64,000 nucleotides of DNA from Natronomonas marina (GCF_024298905.1 NZ_CP101154.1:2666001-2730000), one strand, 5' to 3'; shown: positions 1 through 8,511, numbered from the stretch's first letter. Numbers and translations: made by a program. The notes: generated from the letters alone by a model not told the origin.

Positions 1-42
1 GTAGGTGTCGACCGGGCCGAACAGCGTCACCGATGGGTCCAT
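1..42 (-). CDS. N-terminal fragment of unknown protein (runs off window)
   Basis: An ATG at 42 on the minus strand opens 14 codons (MDPSVTLFGPVDTY) up to the window edge without a stop. A TATA-like element lies at about 61-72 on the minus strand, roughly 27 nt upstream of the ATG, the spacing of a leaderless haloarchaeal gene. It is divergent from the histidine kinase gene. Too little is visible to assign a family. Confidence 0.45.
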   Translation of the reverse strand, partial: MDPSVTLFGPVDTY

Positions 43-154
43 ATCTATTCGTCTACGCGGCGTCCATTAATGTGTTTCCAAATTCCGGGGGCCAGCCGAC
101 TCGGAACGTGAAAGGGCCGGAACCGTTTTCCTCGGTGGGTCGGTGGAGGAGGGC

Positions 155-1291
155 ATGGGCGGGGGAAACCGGTGGCCGAAGATCAGAGCGGGGCTGTTGA
201 ACGTCCCCGCGTGGGTCGTGAGCGGCATCGGGCTCGTCCTCGCCGGGCTCTCGCTTTGGTACCTCATCGTCGTCCGGGCCTACTACGTCAGCGGCGGCCT
301 GCTGGACCCGACGCCGGCCGTCGTGCTGGAACTCATCGAGATATCGCTGCTCGGCGGCTTTTCGCTGGTGCTGGTGTATGCGGGCTACTGGCTCGCCAGT
401 TCGCAGTTCGACCGCCGCCGCCTCTGGTGGGCCGGGCTCTGGACGCTCATCGGGCTGACCGGCATCCTCGCTATCGTCGTCCTGGTGAACTCGATGCAAC
501 TGGTCCAGGGCGAGAGCCTCTCGGAGCCGACGTTCATCCAGACCATCCTGCTGGCGGCGGGCGGCGGCGCGATAGCCGGCCTGCTCATCGGCATCTCGAC
601 GGTCAAGGAGACCGTCGAGGCCCAGCGGGCCGAGCGACAGCGCGACACGCTGCTGTTCGTGAACGAACTGCTCCGGCACAACGTCCTCAACGGGATGCAG
701 GTCGTCAAGGGCAACTCGGAGCTGCTCAAGGAGCACGTCGACGAGGAGGGCCGCCCGCTGCTGGAGACCACAAACGAGCGCGCCGAGAGCATCGTCGAAC
801 TCGTCCGGAACGTCCGCGTGCTCGTCGACTCGGTCTCCCGGGCGATGCCGCTCCGGGACGTCGAACTGGCGACAACGGTCGGCCGGACCGTCTCGGAGTC
901 CAGCGGCGCCTATCCCGACGCCGAGTTCGAGGTCGACGTGCCCGCCGACCTGGCGGTCCGGGGCGACGACCTGCTCGGCGCGGTGCTGGAGAATCTGCTC
1001 GCCAACGCCGTCGACCACAACGACGCCGAGACGCCGCGCGTCGTCGTCACCGCCGAACGGGACGGCGACGTGGTCGAACTTCGCGTCTCGGACAACGGCC
1101 CCGGCATCCCGGCCGACGAGCGCGAGCGGTACTTCGAGGCGGGCCAGCAGGACGACTCCAGCGTCGGCCAGGGGCTGGGCCTGTACCTGGTCGAGACGCT
1201 CGTCGAGCGGTACGGCGGCGACGTGTGGATTACCGACAACGATCCGCGAGGAACGACCGTCGGCGTCGAATTACGGCGGGCCGGCGGCTAG
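155..1291 (+). CDS. Membrane sensor histidine kinase
   Basis: Haloarchaeal-type sensor kinase of about 378 residues. The N-terminal half holds four hydrophobic segments and no obvious periplasmic sensor, so it may sense the membrane itself or a partner. The dimerisation/phosphoacceptor helix follows (ELLRHNVLNGMQ, His in the RHN motif), then an HATPase_c domain with an N box (NLLANAVDHND), G1 box (SDNGPGIP) and G2 box (GQGLGLYLVETLVERYGG). The phosphate would pass to a separate regulator; none is adjacent. I chose ATG 155 because a GGAGG sequence at 145-149 sits at Shine-Dalgarno distance; an in-frame GTG at 143 would add four residues. Its stop codon overlaps the stop of the convergent polyprenyl synthase gene. 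Confidence 0.9.
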   Translation: MGGGNRWPKIRAGLLNVPAWVVSGIGLVLAGLSLWYLIVVRAYYVSGGLLDPTPAVVLELIEISLLGGFSLVLVYAGYWLASSQFDRRRLWWAGLWTLIGLTGILAIVVLVNSMQLVQGESLSEPTFIQTILLAAGGGAIAGLLIGISTVKETVEAQRAERQRDTLLFVNELLRHNVLNGMQVVKGNSELLKEHVDEEGRPLLETTNERAESIVELVRNVRVLVDSVSRAMPLRDVELATTVGRTVSESSGAYPDAEFEVDVPADLAVRGDDLLGAVLENLLANAVDHNDAETPRVVVTAERDGDVVELRVSDNGPGIPADERERYFEAGQQDDSSVGQGLGLYLVETLVERYGGDVWITDNDPRGTTVGVELRRAGG

Positions 1292-2349
1292 GTTTCCCGC
1301 TGGACGACGAAATCGGCGAACCCCTCGAGTTCGGCCCTGGGGCCGGGATCGAGGCCGAGTCCCTCGAGGTGGGTCTTCGCACTCGTGGCGAGGTCCTCGG
1401 CGACCCCGCGGGCGTACTGGACGCTGCCGGCCTCCTCGAGGATGGCGATGGCCTCGCGGACCTCCTCGTCGGTGTTGTCCTCGGCCCACAGCAGTTCCTC
1501 GAGGCGGGCGACCTCGGCCGGCGGGGCGTGCTCGGCCGCGTGGATGACCATCAGCGTCTTCTTGCCCTCCCGGACGTCGTTGCCGGTCCCCTTGCCGAAC
1601 TCGCCGCCCTCCTCCATGGCGTGTTCGACGTCGAGGACGTCGTCGGCGATCTGGAAGGCGACGGCCATCTCCTCGGCGTAGCTGGCGACGGCGGCCTCGG
1701 CGTCGCAGTTGTCGGTGACGATGGCGGCCAGTCGGGCGACGATGCGGCCGAGACAGCCGGTCTTGCAGGCGCACATCTCGAGGTACTCGGCCTCCGAGAC
1801 GTGGACGGCCTTGTCGTTGTGCCAGCAGATGTCCATTCCCTGGCCGAGATGCGTCCGGTTGAGTTCGTGGGTCAGCATCTCGTAGGCGGCCAGTCGCGTC
1901 TCGGCCGGCAGGTCCGCCGGATCGCGGGTGATGACCTTCAGCGGCAGGAAGTACATCGCGTTGCCGGCGTTCAGCGCGACGTCGGTGCCGTGGGCCTGGT
2001 GGAGTGCCGGACTCCCCCGGCGGTGGGTCGCGCCGTCCTCGACGTCGTCGACGATGATCGTCCCGTTGTGAAGCACCTCGGGGATCGCCGCGTACTCGAG
2101 GTACTCCTCGGGGTCCTCGCCGAAGGCGTCGACGAGCAACAGAAACAGCACCGCCCGCCAGCGCTTGCCGCCGCGGTCCAGCAGGTCCCAGATCGGGTCC
2201 GCGAGCGCGCGCTGGATCGCCGGCGGGTCGTACGCGTACGTCGGTTCGCCGAAAAACTCCGCGAGATAGTCGTCGTCGACCGTCCGCGGGAGCAGCGACT
2301 CGATGGTCTCGTCGACCACGGGTCGCCACTCCTCCAGTACGCTGCGCAT
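1288..2349 (-). CDS. Short-chain trans-polyprenyl diphosphate synthase
   Basis: Polyprenyl synthetase (IspA/IdsA family) of 353 residues, expected to condense isopentenyl diphosphate with allylic diphosphates for archaeal lipids, quinones or carotenoids. Both aspartate-rich Mg-binding motifs are present: DDVED at about residues 101-105, followed by the RRGSPALH region, and DDVLD at about 236-240. The GKRWR substrate-binding motif is near 61. Small residues lie just before the first Asp motif, unlike the aromatic residue of many geranylgeranyl synthases, so chain length cannot be fixed. The frame stays open upstream to 2844, but ATG 2349 begins the conserved domain and the upstream part is antisense to the NAD-kinase-like gene. 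Confidence 0.9.
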   Translation of the reverse strand: MRSVLEEWRPVVDETIESLLPRTVDDDYLAEFFGEPTYAYDPPAIQRALADPIWDLLDRGGKRWRAVLFLLLVDAFGEDPEEYLEYAAIPEVLHNGTIIVDDVEDGATHRRGSPALHQAHGTDVALNAGNAMYFLPLKVITRDPADLPAETRLAAYEMLTHELNRTHLGQGMDICWHNDKAVHVSEAEYLEMCACKTGCLGRIVARLAAIVTDNCDAEAAVASYAEEMAVAFQIADDVLDVEHAMEEGGEFGKGTGNDVREGKKTLMVIHAAEHAPPAEVARLEELLWAEDNTDEEVREAIAILEEAGSVQYARGVAEDLATSAKTHLEGLGLDPGPRAELEGFADFVVQRET

Positions 2350-2469
2350 GTGTCGGTGCTTGCGGTGCGGGGGTAAAAACCCTCCCGTGGACGGTTCGGC
2401 GGACGGGAGCGGAGACCGGTCGCCGCGTCGACGGGGGACTTTTGAACCCCCCGTTCGTTTCCATCCCCA

Positions 2470-3180
2470 ATGAGCGGACAGCGCGTCGGCGTCGTCGGGG
2501 ACGCCTCCCTCGCGGCGGCCGTCGAGGACGCCGGGGGCCGGCCCGTCGTCGGCCCACCCGACGAGTTCGACGACGTGGCGTTCGTCGTCGCCAGCGGCGA
2601 GACCGCCCTCGTCGAGTGCGCCCGCCAGGGCGTCGGCGCACCAGTCCTCCCCGTCGACGCCGGCAGGGGCGTCCGGTCGGTGCCGGCTACCGGGGGCGCC
2701 GACGCCGTCGAGCGAGTCCTCGCCGGGGAGTACCGGACCGAACGGCGGCCCGTCGTCTCGACCGGAACGGGGGAGCGCGCCCTCTTCGACGTCGCGCTGA
2801 TGGCCGCCGAACCCGCACGCATCTCGGAGTTCTCGGTCCGCCACGACGGCGAGCCGATCGCACAGTTCCGGGCCGACGGCGTCGTCGCCTCGACGCCGGC
2901 CGGCAGCGTCGGGTACAACCGGTCGGCGGACGGCCCCGTCGTAGCTCCGGGAACCGGGGTCGTGGCGGTCGTCCCCATCGCGCCCTTTGCGACCGACGCC
3001 GACCGGTGGGTGCTGCCGACGGCGGCGGTCACCCTCGCGGTCGAGCGCGACGAGACACCCGTCGAGTTGCTCGCCGACGGGCGACCCGAACGCACGGTAG
3101 CGACCGACGACCCGGTCACCCTCACGAGCGACGACGGCATCGAAACGGTCGTCCTCCCCGAGAGCGAGGAGTTCTTCTGA
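2470..3180 (+). CDS. NAD kinase-like protein with degenerate GGDGT motif
   Basis: A 236-residue protein of the ATP-NAD kinase fold. The C-terminal half has the family's second signature as ADGVVASTPAGSVGYNRSA (around residue 135-155), matching the TPTGSTAY region of NAD kinases, followed by the PIAPF segment. The first signature, the GGDGT loop that binds the phosphate donor and supplies the catalytic Asp, is replaced by ASGETAL near residue 42-48. It may therefore be a regulatory or altered-specificity paralogue rather than a working NAD kinase. ATG 2470 is the first start after the divergent polyprenyl synthase gene. A 22-nt gap to a TTG, or 43 nt to the ATG, of the M42 peptidase suggests co-transcription. 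Confidence 0.75.
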   Translation: MSGQRVGVVGDASLAAAVEDAGGRPVVGPPDEFDDVAFVVASGETALVECARQGVGAPVLPVDAGRGVRSVPATGGADAVERVLAGEYRTERRPVVSTGTGERALFDVALMAAEPARISEFSVRHDGEPIAQFRADGVVASTPAGSVGYNRSADGPVVAPGTGVVAVVPIAPFATDADRWVLPTAAVTLAVERDETPVELLADGRPERTVATDDPVTLTSDDGIETVVLPESEEFF

Positions 3181-3223
3181 GGAAATCTCACCGTTTATCC
3201 CGTTGGACGCCCGACAGGGGCGT

Positions 3224-4276
3224 ATGAACGAGGGGCTCGACTACGAGTTGCTGGTCTCACTCACCGAGGAGCGGGGGGTACCGGGATACGAGGACCGCGT
3301 CCGCGAGCAGGTCCGAAGCGCGATCGAACCGCACGCCGACCGCGTCCGCTCGGACGCGATGGGTAACCTCGTCGGGACCGTCGAGGGCGAGGCCGACTAC
3401 GACGTCGTCGTCGCCGCCCACATGGACGAGATCGGATTCATGGTCAGACACGTCGACGAGGAGGGGTTCCTCGAGCTGGACGCGCTGGGCGGGTGGGACC
3501 CCCGGATACTCCGCGCCCAGCGGGTGACCGTCCACACCGACGAGGGCGATCTCCCGGGGCTCATCGGGTCGGTCCCGCCGCACACGCTCGACGAGGCCGA
3601 CCTCGAGGCCGAGCCGTCGGTCGAGGACGTCCACGTCGACCTCGGCCTGGAGAGCGAGACCGTCGAGGAGCGCGTCTCCGTCGGCGACCTCGTCACGATG
3701 GACCAGTCGACGACCCGGGTCGGCGAGTTCGTCACCGGGAAGGCCCTGGACAACCGCGTCTCCGTGTTCGCAATGCTCGAGGCCGCACGCCGTCTCGAGG
3801 CGCCCGACGTGAACGTCCACTTCGCCGCGACCACCCAGGAGGAGGTCGGTCTCCGCGGCGCGGAGGCGCTCGGCGTCGACCTCGGTCCGGACCTCGTGGT
3901 CGCCGTCGACACCACGGTCGCAAACGACGTCCCCGGCTTCGAGGCCGGCGAGCGCGTCACCGAACTCGGCGATGGCGTCGGCATCAAACTGAAGGACGCC
4001 AGTGTCATCACGAACCACAAGGTTCATCGTCGGCTTCGCGCGGTGGCCGAAGCCGACGACGTCGACCACCAGTTCGAGGTGCTCCCGGCGGGTGGCACCG
4101 ACACGGGCGGTCTCCAGCGGGTCTCCGGTGCGACCCCCGCGGGCGCCATCTCCGTGCCGACGCGGTACCTCCACACGCCGACCGAGAGCGTCCACGTCGA
4201 CGACGTGGCGGCCACCGTCGAGTTGCTCGTCGGCTTCCTCGACACCGAGGACGGCGACCACGACTATACACTCTGA
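3224..4276 (+). CDS. M42 family metallo-aminopeptidase
   Basis: Cytosolic zinc/cobalt aminopeptidase of the M42 (TET/deblocking aminopeptidase, formerly endoglucanase) family, 350 residues. Such enzymes usually form dodecameric shells trimming peptides released by the proteasome. Visible metal and catalytic elements are AAHMDEIGFMV (His and Asp near 66-68), KALDNRVS (bridging Asp), TQEEVGLRGA (catalytic Glu pair), VAVDTT (Asp) and the C-terminal HTPTESVH (last metal His). ATG 3224 is preferred over an in-frame TTG at 3203 because it starts just before the conserved N-terminal helix. It follows the NAD-kinase-like gene closely on the same strand. Confidence 0.9.
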   Translation: MNEGLDYELLVSLTEERGVPGYEDRVREQVRSAIEPHADRVRSDAMGNLVGTVEGEADYDVVVAAHMDEIGFMVRHVDEEGFLELDALGGWDPRILRAQRVTVHTDEGDLPGLIGSVPPHTLDEADLEAEPSVEDVHVDLGLESETVEERVSVGDLVTMDQSTTRVGEFVTGKALDNRVSVFAMLEAARRLEAPDVNVHFAATTQEEVGLRGAEALGVDLGPDLVVAVDTTVANDVPGFEAGERVTELGDGVGIKLKDASVITNHKVHRRLRAVAEADDVDHQFEVLPAGGTDTGGLQRVSGATPAGAISVPTRYLHTPTESVHVDDVAATVELLVGFLDTEDGDHDYTL

Positions 4277-4687
4277 TTTTGTACGGCTGTTCGCTCTCGG
4301 CGAGCGGTCGGCAAGAACCTGGGGTGCGAGGTCGTTCGAGAGAGCTTTGCTCTCTCGTGATGACGAGAGACGCCGGATGGGTCTCTCGGACCACGGCTCC
4401 GCCGCCTCGGTATGTTGAACGGCGCCTGCGGCGCCGTGAAACATAGCGTGTACTCCGTCGGCTCGCTTCGCTCGTGCGGATGCTCGATAAAGCAGCCGCG
4501 AGCGCGCCGCAGGCGCGCGAGCGGTTCTCCGGCGGCGAGCGGAGCGAGCCGCCGGCCTTTTTTCATCGACGTTTTTCAAGGAGAGGTTCCCGCAGCGCGG
4601 CCCGCAGGGCCGCGCGAGGAAAACCGACGCGGAAAAAGGTCGCTGCGAATGAACAGATTCAGTACGGGGAGGGACCTAACCGCGACC
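4277..4687. repeat. Intergenic hairpin cluster
   Basis: This 411-nt gap holds no convincing gene. It contains at least five short inverted repeats: 4337-4357 (9-bp perfect arms, loop ttt); 4411-4445 (imperfect palindrome with a perfect core at 4419-4437, loop tgc); about 4501-4519 (one mismatch, loop gca); 4529-4555 (8-bp perfect arms, 11-nt loop) followed by six T; and 4596-4614 (8-bp perfect arms, loop gca). Several share a gca or tgc trinucleotide loop while the arm sequences differ. Confidence 0.75.
4529..4563 (+). terminator. Hairpin followed by T-tract
   Basis: Perfect 8-bp arms at 4529-4536 and 4548-4555 are followed by T6 at 4558-4563. The arrangement resembles an intrinsic terminator for transcripts leaving the M42 peptidase gene. 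It lies about 250 nt past that stop and is one of several hairpins here, so the role is inferred. Confidence 0.4.
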
Positions 4688-5425
4688 ATGAGTACGAACG
4701 AGGTGAGTCGTCGCGGGTTCCTGGCGGCGGCGGGGACCGCCACGGGGGCGGCCGCGGCCGCGACGGCCGCCGCACAGGAGAGTCCGACGGCGACGGCGGG
4801 CGGCGGCAACGAGTCGACGGCTACCGGCAACGAATCGACGGCCAGCGGCAACGAGTCCGAAGCGGGCGGCGGCGGCGGTGGCGGCGGCTCCGGGAACACC
4901 GTCCCCGTCTTCGGGTCCTACCTCACCGGCGCGAACCTCTACAGCGAGGAGAATGTCCAGGACGCGCGCGGCCAGGACGCGGTGACCGTCTCGGTTGGGG
5001 GCGGCTCGAACGGTCTCGCCTTCGACCCGGCGACCATCTGGGTCCAGCCCGGTACCACCGTCACCTGGGAGTGGACCGGCGAGGGCGGCGGCCACAACGT
5101 CAACACGAACGAGGGACCGGCCACCCTCGACAGCGGCTCGCCCGTCAGCGAGGAGGGCGCAACCTACGAGTACGAGTTCACCGAGGAGGACGCCGGTATC
5201 ACCACCTACCGGTGTATCCCCCACGAGGGGCAGGGCATGAAGGGCGGCGTCGCCGTCGGCGACGACGTCGAGACGACGACCATCGAAACGGGCGGCGGCG
5301 GTCCCACCATCACCATCCCCGATCAGGCGCTCGCGCTGACCGTTGCGACCTTCTTCGCCATGACGACGACGCTGGGGCTCGGCTACTTCTTCATGAAATA
5401 TGGAGGAGACTACGAGACCGAGTAG
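4688..5425 (+). CDS. Membrane-anchored halocyanin (type I blue copper protein)
   Basis: Exported copper protein of 245 residues, a mobile electron carrier in haloarchaeal respiration. The N-terminus has a Tat signal (VSRRGFLAAAG), then a Gly/Asn/Ser/Thr-rich linker with NEST repeats and a polyglycine run, then the plastocyanin-like domain. Copper ligands are visible: His in GGGHNVNT and the Cys-His-Met set in YRCIPHEGQGMKG. Unlike soluble halocyanins, the C-terminus carries a transmembrane helix (about the last 35 residues, ending KYGGDYETE), so the copper domain should be tethered outside the membrane. ATG 4688 puts the Tat motif close to the start; an in-frame ATG at 4649 would add 13 residues. 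No oxidase subunits are adjacent. Confidence 0.9.
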   Translation: MSTNEVSRRGFLAAAGTATGAAAAATAAAQESPTATAGGGNESTATGNESTASGNESEAGGGGGGGGSGNTVPVFGSYLTGANLYSEENVQDARGQDAVTVSVGGGSNGLAFDPATIWVQPGTTVTWEWTGEGGGHNVNTNEGPATLDSGSPVSEEGATYEYEFTEEDAGITTYRCIPHEGQGMKGGVAVGDDVETTTIETGGGGPTITIPDQALALTVATFFAMTTTLGLGYFFMKYGGDYETE

Positions 5426-5438
5426 AGCGCCGTCGCCG

Positions 5439-5456
5439 ACCGGCACCGGTTTTTGC
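5439..5456 (+). terminator. Probable terminator of halocyanin gene
   Basis: Shortly after the halocyanin stop there is a small GC-rich repeat (accggcaccggt) directly followed by five T. Archaeal termination depends mainly on T-runs and FttA, so this is a reasonable 3' end for the gene. Confidence 0.35.
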
Positions 5457-5574
5457 GGCTGCCTTTTCGCGTCGAGCAGGTTCGAGAAGTAACGTTCCGT
5501 CGTCGAGTAGCTCCAGCGTCGGGCGTTCGCTCGCTACCGGTGTTCGGTAGTCGATTCGAGGTCCGGGGGAGCCG

Positions 5575-8301
5575 TTACTCCCGCCGGGTCGCCAGGACTG
5601 CGAGCGCGGCCAGCAGTGCCGCAAGCGCCGCGACGAAGCCGAAGCCGAACTGGTCGTCGGCGTCGGACGGCGGCGTCTCGTCGGTCTCGTCGTCGCCGGA
5701 CGCCTCGGTCGGCGTCGGCTCCTCGGCCGGCTCGTCGTCATCGTCGTCGGACGCCTCGGTCGGCGTCGGCTCCTCGGCCGGCTCGTCGGTCGGTGTCGGC
5801 TCCTCGTCCGGCTCGTCGGTTGGCGTCGGCTCCTCGGCCGGCTCGTCGTCGGCCGACCCGCTCTCGTCGTCCTCGAAGTCGAAGACGGTCAGCTGCTGGG
5901 GCGGCCCATCGTTGACCGAGAGTTCGACGACGCCCACGGATTCGAAGACGACCTCCTGGGCGACGTTCTCGGATTCGCCGGGGGCGACCGAGATGGACTC
6001 GCTCGTGACCTCCTCGCCGTCGGCGAACAGCGTCACCTCAAGGGTACCGGTGATCGAGCCGTCGTTCGTGACCGTCGCCGAGACCATGACCGGCGCGCCG
6101 ACCAGGACCTCGTCCTCCGAGAGGGTGATGCCGGTCACCGAGAGGTTCGGTTCGCCGACCGTGAGGGTCGTCGGCTCGAGACCGTTGACCGACAGCTGGT
6201 AGTCACCGAACTCCTCGTAGCTGGTGGTGAACTGGACGGTCCCGGATTCGCCGCCGTCGAGGGTGATGTTCTCGGTCGCCGTCGTGGTCTCGCCGGTCGA
6301 CAGCACCACCTCGAGGGTGTCCGACGTGCTCTTGGTGTTCTCGACGGTCGCCTCCACGCCGACGGGCTCGCCCGGCTCGGCCTCGGTCTTGTTCAGCGAG
6401 TATTCCGTCACGCCGATGTCGACGACCGACACCGTCGTCGGATCGAGGTCGTTGACCGCCACCTCGTACTCGCCGATCTGCGCGAAGCTCGTGGTGAGCT
6501 CGACGGTCGTGGTGTTGCCCGGACCGACCGAGACGGACTGGGTCTCCTGGACCTCGCCGTTGCTCAGCAGTTCGACGTCCAGCGAGTCCGTCGTGCTCTT
6601 GAGGTTCTCGACGGTCGCGGTGACCGTGAGCGTCTCGCCGAGTTCGATCTCGGTTTTGTCGACGGAGTAGTCGGTTACGGAGATATCGGCGACGGTGACC
6701 GTCGTCGGTTCGAGGTTGTTGACCGTCACCGGGTACTGGCCGACCTCCGCAAAGGAGGTGGTGAACTCGACGGTAGTAGTGTTGCCCGGACCGACCGAGA
6801 CCGTCTTGGTGGTCTGGGATTCGGCCGTGAGCGCGGGCACGTCCTCGCCGGTGTAGAGGGTCACGTCCGTCTCGCCGGCGAGTTCGCCGGCGTTCTCGAC
6901 CGTCGCGGTGACGGTGAGTTCCTCGCCGGGTTCGACCTCCGTCGAGGACAGCGAGTAGTCCGTCACCGAGACGTCGGCCGATCCGACCTGGATCGCCGTC
7001 GGCTCGAGGTCGTTGATCGTCACGGTGTGGTCGCCGGCCTCGGCGAACGACGTCGTGAACTCGACGGTGTCGGAGCTGTCGGCCGGCACCGAGACGGTCT
7101 GGGTCTCGGCGTCGGTGCCGTCGGTCACAAGCGTCACGTCGATCTCGCCGCTGGAACTGCCGGTGTTCGTGAGGTCGGCCGTGATGGTGATCGTCTCCCC
7201 GGGGTCGGGGTTCGTCTTGTCGACCGAGTAGTCCGTCACGGCGAGGTCTGCCTGGACGACCGAGACCGTCGTCGGCGACAGGTCGTTGACCGTCACGTCG
7301 TACTGACCCGTCTCCGCGAAGGAGGTCGTGAACTGGACGGTCTCGGTGCCGCCGGCCGCGACCGAGACGGTCTGGGTCTCGGCGTCGGTGCCGTCGGTCA
7401 CAAGCGTCACGTCGGTCTGGCCGTCCTGGCCGCCGGTGTTCTCGACGGTCGCGGTGACGGTCAGCTGCTCGCCCGGCCCCACCTGCGTCGAGGACAGCGA
7501 GTAGTCCGTCACTGAGACGTCGGAGGTGACAACCGAGACCGTCGTCGACGACAGGTCGTCGACCGACACGGTGTGGTCACCGGTGTCGCTGAAGGAGGTC
7601 GTGAACTCGACGGTGGTGGACTCGCCCGCGCCGAGCGAGACCGTCTGGTTCTCGGCGTCGGTGCCGTCCGTCACGAACGTCACGTCCTTCTCGCCGGCGA
7701 TGGCGCCGGTGTTCTCGACGTTGGCGGTGACGGTCACCGTCTCGCCCGGCCCGACAGTCGTGTTGTCGACGGAGTAGTCGGTCACGGAGATGTCGGGCGA
7801 CCCCGCGAGGAGTTCGCTGTCGCCGCTGTGGGAGACTTCGCTTGTGTCGTCGATGGCAGATGTACCGTCGAAGCTGTACGTCTGGTCGTTGGAGGCGTCC
7901 TCCGGGACGGTGACCGTGTAGACGACCGTTATCGTGTCACCGGCCGAGAAGTCCTCCTCGAGGGCGACCTCGATGAAGCCTGGATCGCTCACGCTAACGA
8001 TCGGCAGCACACTGTCTCCATTCACCGTCGGTATATCTACATCGGCGCTGGCAAACTCCGGCGAGAAGTCGTCGCTGATGCCGACCCTGCTCCCGCCGTT
8101 TGCGAGCGTGGCTTCGATGGTCACCTCGACGGTGTCGCCGGGCTGGACCTCGGTGGCGTTGAGAGTCCGCTCGGAGCTGTCGACCTGTGCGGTCACCCCG
8201 CCAGCGAAGGCGACGACCGTCGCGGCCGACAGCGCCACCACCGCGACGATTAGAAGTACTGTCCCCCTGTCTTCGAACGCTAGTGTGGAATTCGTATCCA
8301 T
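5575..8301 (-). CDS. Large secreted CARDB-repeat surface protein
   Basis: Cell-surface protein of 908 residues. Order: N-terminal signal/transmembrane segment (about 15-38), an N-terminal beta domain (SSERTLNATEVQPGDTVEV to about 155) like those of archaeal PGF-CTERM proteins, seven CARDB/Ig-like repeats each starting near SVTDYS and containing VENTG and VEFTTSFAE, a low-complexity linker rich in EEPTPTDEPA, and a C-terminal hydrophobic helix followed by RRE. The tail (QFGFGFVAALAALLAALAV) resembles a PGF-CTERM sorting signal but lacks the canonical PGF, so archaeosortase processing is less certain than for the paralogue at 14769-15908. CARDB repeats are adhesion modules. It is the last gene of a same-strand surface block. 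Confidence 0.85.
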   Translation of the reverse strand: MDTNSTLAFEDRGTVLLIVAVVALSAATVVAFAGGVTAQVDSSERTLNATEVQPGDTVEVTIEATLANGGSRVGISDDFSPEFASADVDIPTVNGDSVLPIVSVSDPGFIEVALEEDFSAGDTITVVYTVTVPEDASNDQTYSFDGTSAIDDTSEVSHSGDSELLAGSPDISVTDYSVDNTTVGPGETVTVTANVENTGAIAGEKDVTFVTDGTDAENQTVSLGAGESTTVEFTTSFSDTGDHTVSVDDLSSTTVSVVTSDVSVTDYSLSSTQVGPGEQLTVTATVENTGGQDGQTDVTLVTDGTDAETQTVSVAAGGTETVQFTTSFAETGQYDVTVNDLSPTTVSVVQADLAVTDYSVDKTNPDPGETITITADLTNTGSSSGEIDVTLVTDGTDAETQTVSVPADSSDTVEFTTSFAEAGDHTVTINDLEPTAIQVGSADVSVTDYSLSSTEVEPGEELTVTATVENAGELAGETDVTLYTGEDVPALTAESQTTKTVSVGPGNTTTVEFTTSFAEVGQYPVTVNNLEPTTVTVADISVTDYSVDKTEIELGETLTVTATVENLKSTTDSLDVELLSNGEVQETQSVSVGPGNTTTVELTTSFAQIGEYEVAVNDLDPTTVSVVDIGVTEYSLNKTEAEPGEPVGVEATVENTKSTSDTLEVVLSTGETTTATENITLDGGESGTVQFTTSYEEFGDYQLSVNGLEPTTLTVGEPNLSVTGITLSEDEVLVGAPVMVSATVTNDGSITGTLEVTLFADGEEVTSESISVAPGESENVAQEVVFESVGVVELSVNDGPPQQLTVFDFEDDESGSADDEPAEEPTPTDEPDEEPTPTDEPAEEPTPTEASDDDDDEPAEEPTPTEASGDDETDETPPSDADDQFGFGFVAALAALLAALAVLATRRE
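5700..5860 (-). repeat. 30-nt repeats encoding a Pro/Thr/Glu linker
   Basis: Within the CARDB gene, about four copies of a unit around ggcgtcggctcctcggccgg occur, three of them at exact 30-nt spacing (about 5761, 5791, 5821). They encode the ten-residue unit EEPTPTDEPA and form the wall-spanning stalk before the C-terminal anchor. They are coding repeats, not CRISPR. Confidence 0.75.
6120..7800 (-). repeat. Tandem CARDB-encoding DNA repeats (273-nt period)
   Basis: Seven tandem units; adjacent units in the right half are spaced exactly 273 nt (91 codons), as seen from the gagtagtc marks at 7226, 7499 and 7772. A 54-nt stretch at 7088-7141 recurs identically at 7361-7414. Such identity points to recent duplication or gene conversion between units and to repeat-number change. 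Confidence 0.8.
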
Positions 8302-8511
8302 AGATCACGACCCCCAATCGGATGGCTTCCAGGGTAGGACACATCCGTTTCGACCACCGCCGCGACCGACGATGGTCCCCCCGCCAACCACCCAATCATG
8401 GACACTAATCACATGTCACGGACAGGCATTTATTCTTTGCGCATACTTTGGCGGCCAAAGACAGGACGGCGCCCGCGAGGGTGGTGTCCGAACGGCGACG
8501 CCGAACGTCGA
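8302..8511. promoter_or_regulatory. Intergenic region upstream of CARDB gene
   Basis: This AT-richer gap separates the protease stop from the CARDB start. On the minus strand a TATA-like element (aagaataaatg) lies near 8428-8442. If used, the CARDB mRNA would carry a leader of roughly 100 nt, which is unusual beside the many leaderless genes here. Confidence 0.35.

Noticed and set aside
4277-4687. Possible small gene within the hairpin cluster
   Set aside because: Reading frames there give Arg/Pro-rich products with no promoter or start logic, and one is only an extension of the halocyanin frame.
5700-7800. Regular repeats that might look like a CRISPR array
   Set aside because: The 30-nt and 273-nt repeats are in frame and encode a Pro/Thr/Glu linker and CARDB domains; there are no unique spacers of constant length and no cas genes.
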